Assembly: GCA_944548615.1 (NCBI GenBank)
Contig: OX155980.1
Span: forward strand, 58,204,533 to 58,268,532
Direction of reading: 5' to 3'
Origin: Micropterix aruncella
Taxonomy: Eukaryota; Arthropoda; Insecta; Lepidoptera; Micropterigidae
Length of the DNA stretch: 64,000 bases
Within the stretch, counting starts at the first letter, position 1; each line of letters begins with the position of its first letter. The notes beneath the pieces were generated by a model that saw nothing but the letters and a program-made list of their open reading frames with translations, did not search any database and had not been told where the DNA came from. A program made the translations under genes and the position numbers. This document shows, in pieces, positions 63,181 through 64,000 of this stretch.

Positions 63181-64000
63181 CGTTATTATTCTTTATTCTC
63201 CCTGCTTAATTCATGTATTGACTTTTCATTAAAGGGATTTATAAAAGCTAGGCGTGTGTAACTAAGATCCTTGATTTATCAAACTACTATCCATTGAAAA
63301 TATATTAAAACGTAGTGCTCGATTAACATACTTCTTCCGCTATTAAGTAGGTTAGGGATAGGATGTTAGATGAGGAAAGGGATAAGATGCGGGATGAGGA
63401 AGGAGTTCAGATCGTGATACTAATTATTGAGAAAAGAGATGGCAGAGTATAAAAATAATAAACTAAAATCAAATTATAATAACTTTTCAATAAATTGACT
63501 TATGCCTCATTGTTGAATTTTCATTTACAATGCATAGAAAAGGTTGTCTGATATCTCAAGAATAAACTAATTAACGCACTCAACCATACTTTCAAGCTAG
63601 GAAAACATAACGCCTTTCTTTTAAAAAAAATATTTAAATAGCCACATCTCTCCTCGGACCTTGAAGGCAAAGCTAAAGACCTCTTAAAGTGGAGTTAAAG
63701 TGTCGGAAAGTGACAATATTTCCGTCCACCCTTATGATGTAGAAGATTAGGGGCTCCTAAGATAATATTATAGAGACTAGAGATAACGATAACTACCTAT
63801 TTATATCATAATCAACGTCACGCCGGCTACATACACGCCGGCATGCCGCCGCCGCCGATGATTTTGTAGTCAGATGCCTCCGTCGAGAAGTCTGGTACCG
63901 GCAATCATAGGATTATTCACGAAGAAAAACAAAAGTTCTCGAAACATTGTTTGTAGGTTTGACAAACCTTATTGCACACACAATAGAGTGCCTACAACAT
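63181..64000. other. AT-rich right end, nothing recognised
   Basis: Short frames only. A CGCCGGC-rich patch occurs at 63828-63860 (GCCGGCTACATACACGCCGG, an imperfect palindrome). Confidence 0.35.

Overview
The window looks like intronic or intergenic DNA from a moth or butterfly (Lepidoptera). It is AT-rich and gene-poor, and it is crowded with decayed transposable elements of types common in that order: a Lep1-type Helitron end (TCCTACTAATATTATAAA to CTAG|T), RTE-like LINE tails ending in TGATGA repeats, mariner fragments, a tRNA-headed SINE and several MITEs. No intact host protein-coding gene, rRNA gene or functional tRNA gene was recognised. Most open frames over 60 codons are chance frames or translations of TA microsatellites. 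The assignment to Lepidoptera is inference from repeat types, not from a marker gene.

Layout, left third (1-22 kb). An hAT-type MITE with a perfect 8-bp target duplication lies at 1967-2833. A 5'-truncated Penelope-like element keeps its GIY-YIG endonuclease and is wedged between two long (TA)n arrays (3.9-5.9 kb). A TA-looped inverted repeat, a 94-nt hairpin and a 68-bp tandem repeat lie between 12.9 and 14.6 kb. An RTE-like LINE 3' end (14.6-15.1 kb) is followed by a 637-bp repeat with a 10-bp flanking duplication (16.0-16.66 kb). Next come a 5'-truncated R2-superfamily element with an open restriction-like-endonuclease frame (16.8-18.4 kb), a 209-bp MITE and another LINE remnant (19.85-20.2 kb).

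Middle third (22-44 kb). This holds two more copies of the 637-bp repeat (24 kb and 31.3 kb), a dead mariner (25.8-26.5 kb), a piggyBac-type MITE in TTAA (26.65-26.88 kb), jockey-like remnants (34.3-34.9 kb and 38.3-38.7 kb), small perfect palindromes at 35.4 kb, a doubled Helitron end (36.1-36.55 kb), a Harbinger-type MITE with TTA duplication (41.57-42.32 kb), and TA arrays of 230 and 672 bp.

Right third (44-64 kb). This holds an internally deleted mariner (44.7-45.15 kb), an RTE-like LINE on the minus strand (53.2-53.7 kb), a (TA)n array, a pair of homologous repeats of which one carries a nested LINE tail (54.5-55.1 and 57.96-58.55 kb), a tRNA-derived SINE (59.67-59.95 kb) and further LINE debris (60.5-61.5 kb).

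Between the repeats are short, CpG-rich, stop-poor blocks holding clusters of homeodomain, forkhead, Sox-like or CRE-like words. They may be conserved regulatory elements of a developmental gene whose exons lie outside the window. That is the most speculative part of this annotation. The strongest observations are structural: several elements with exact target duplications and terminal repeats, and the Penelope-like element inside (TA)n.
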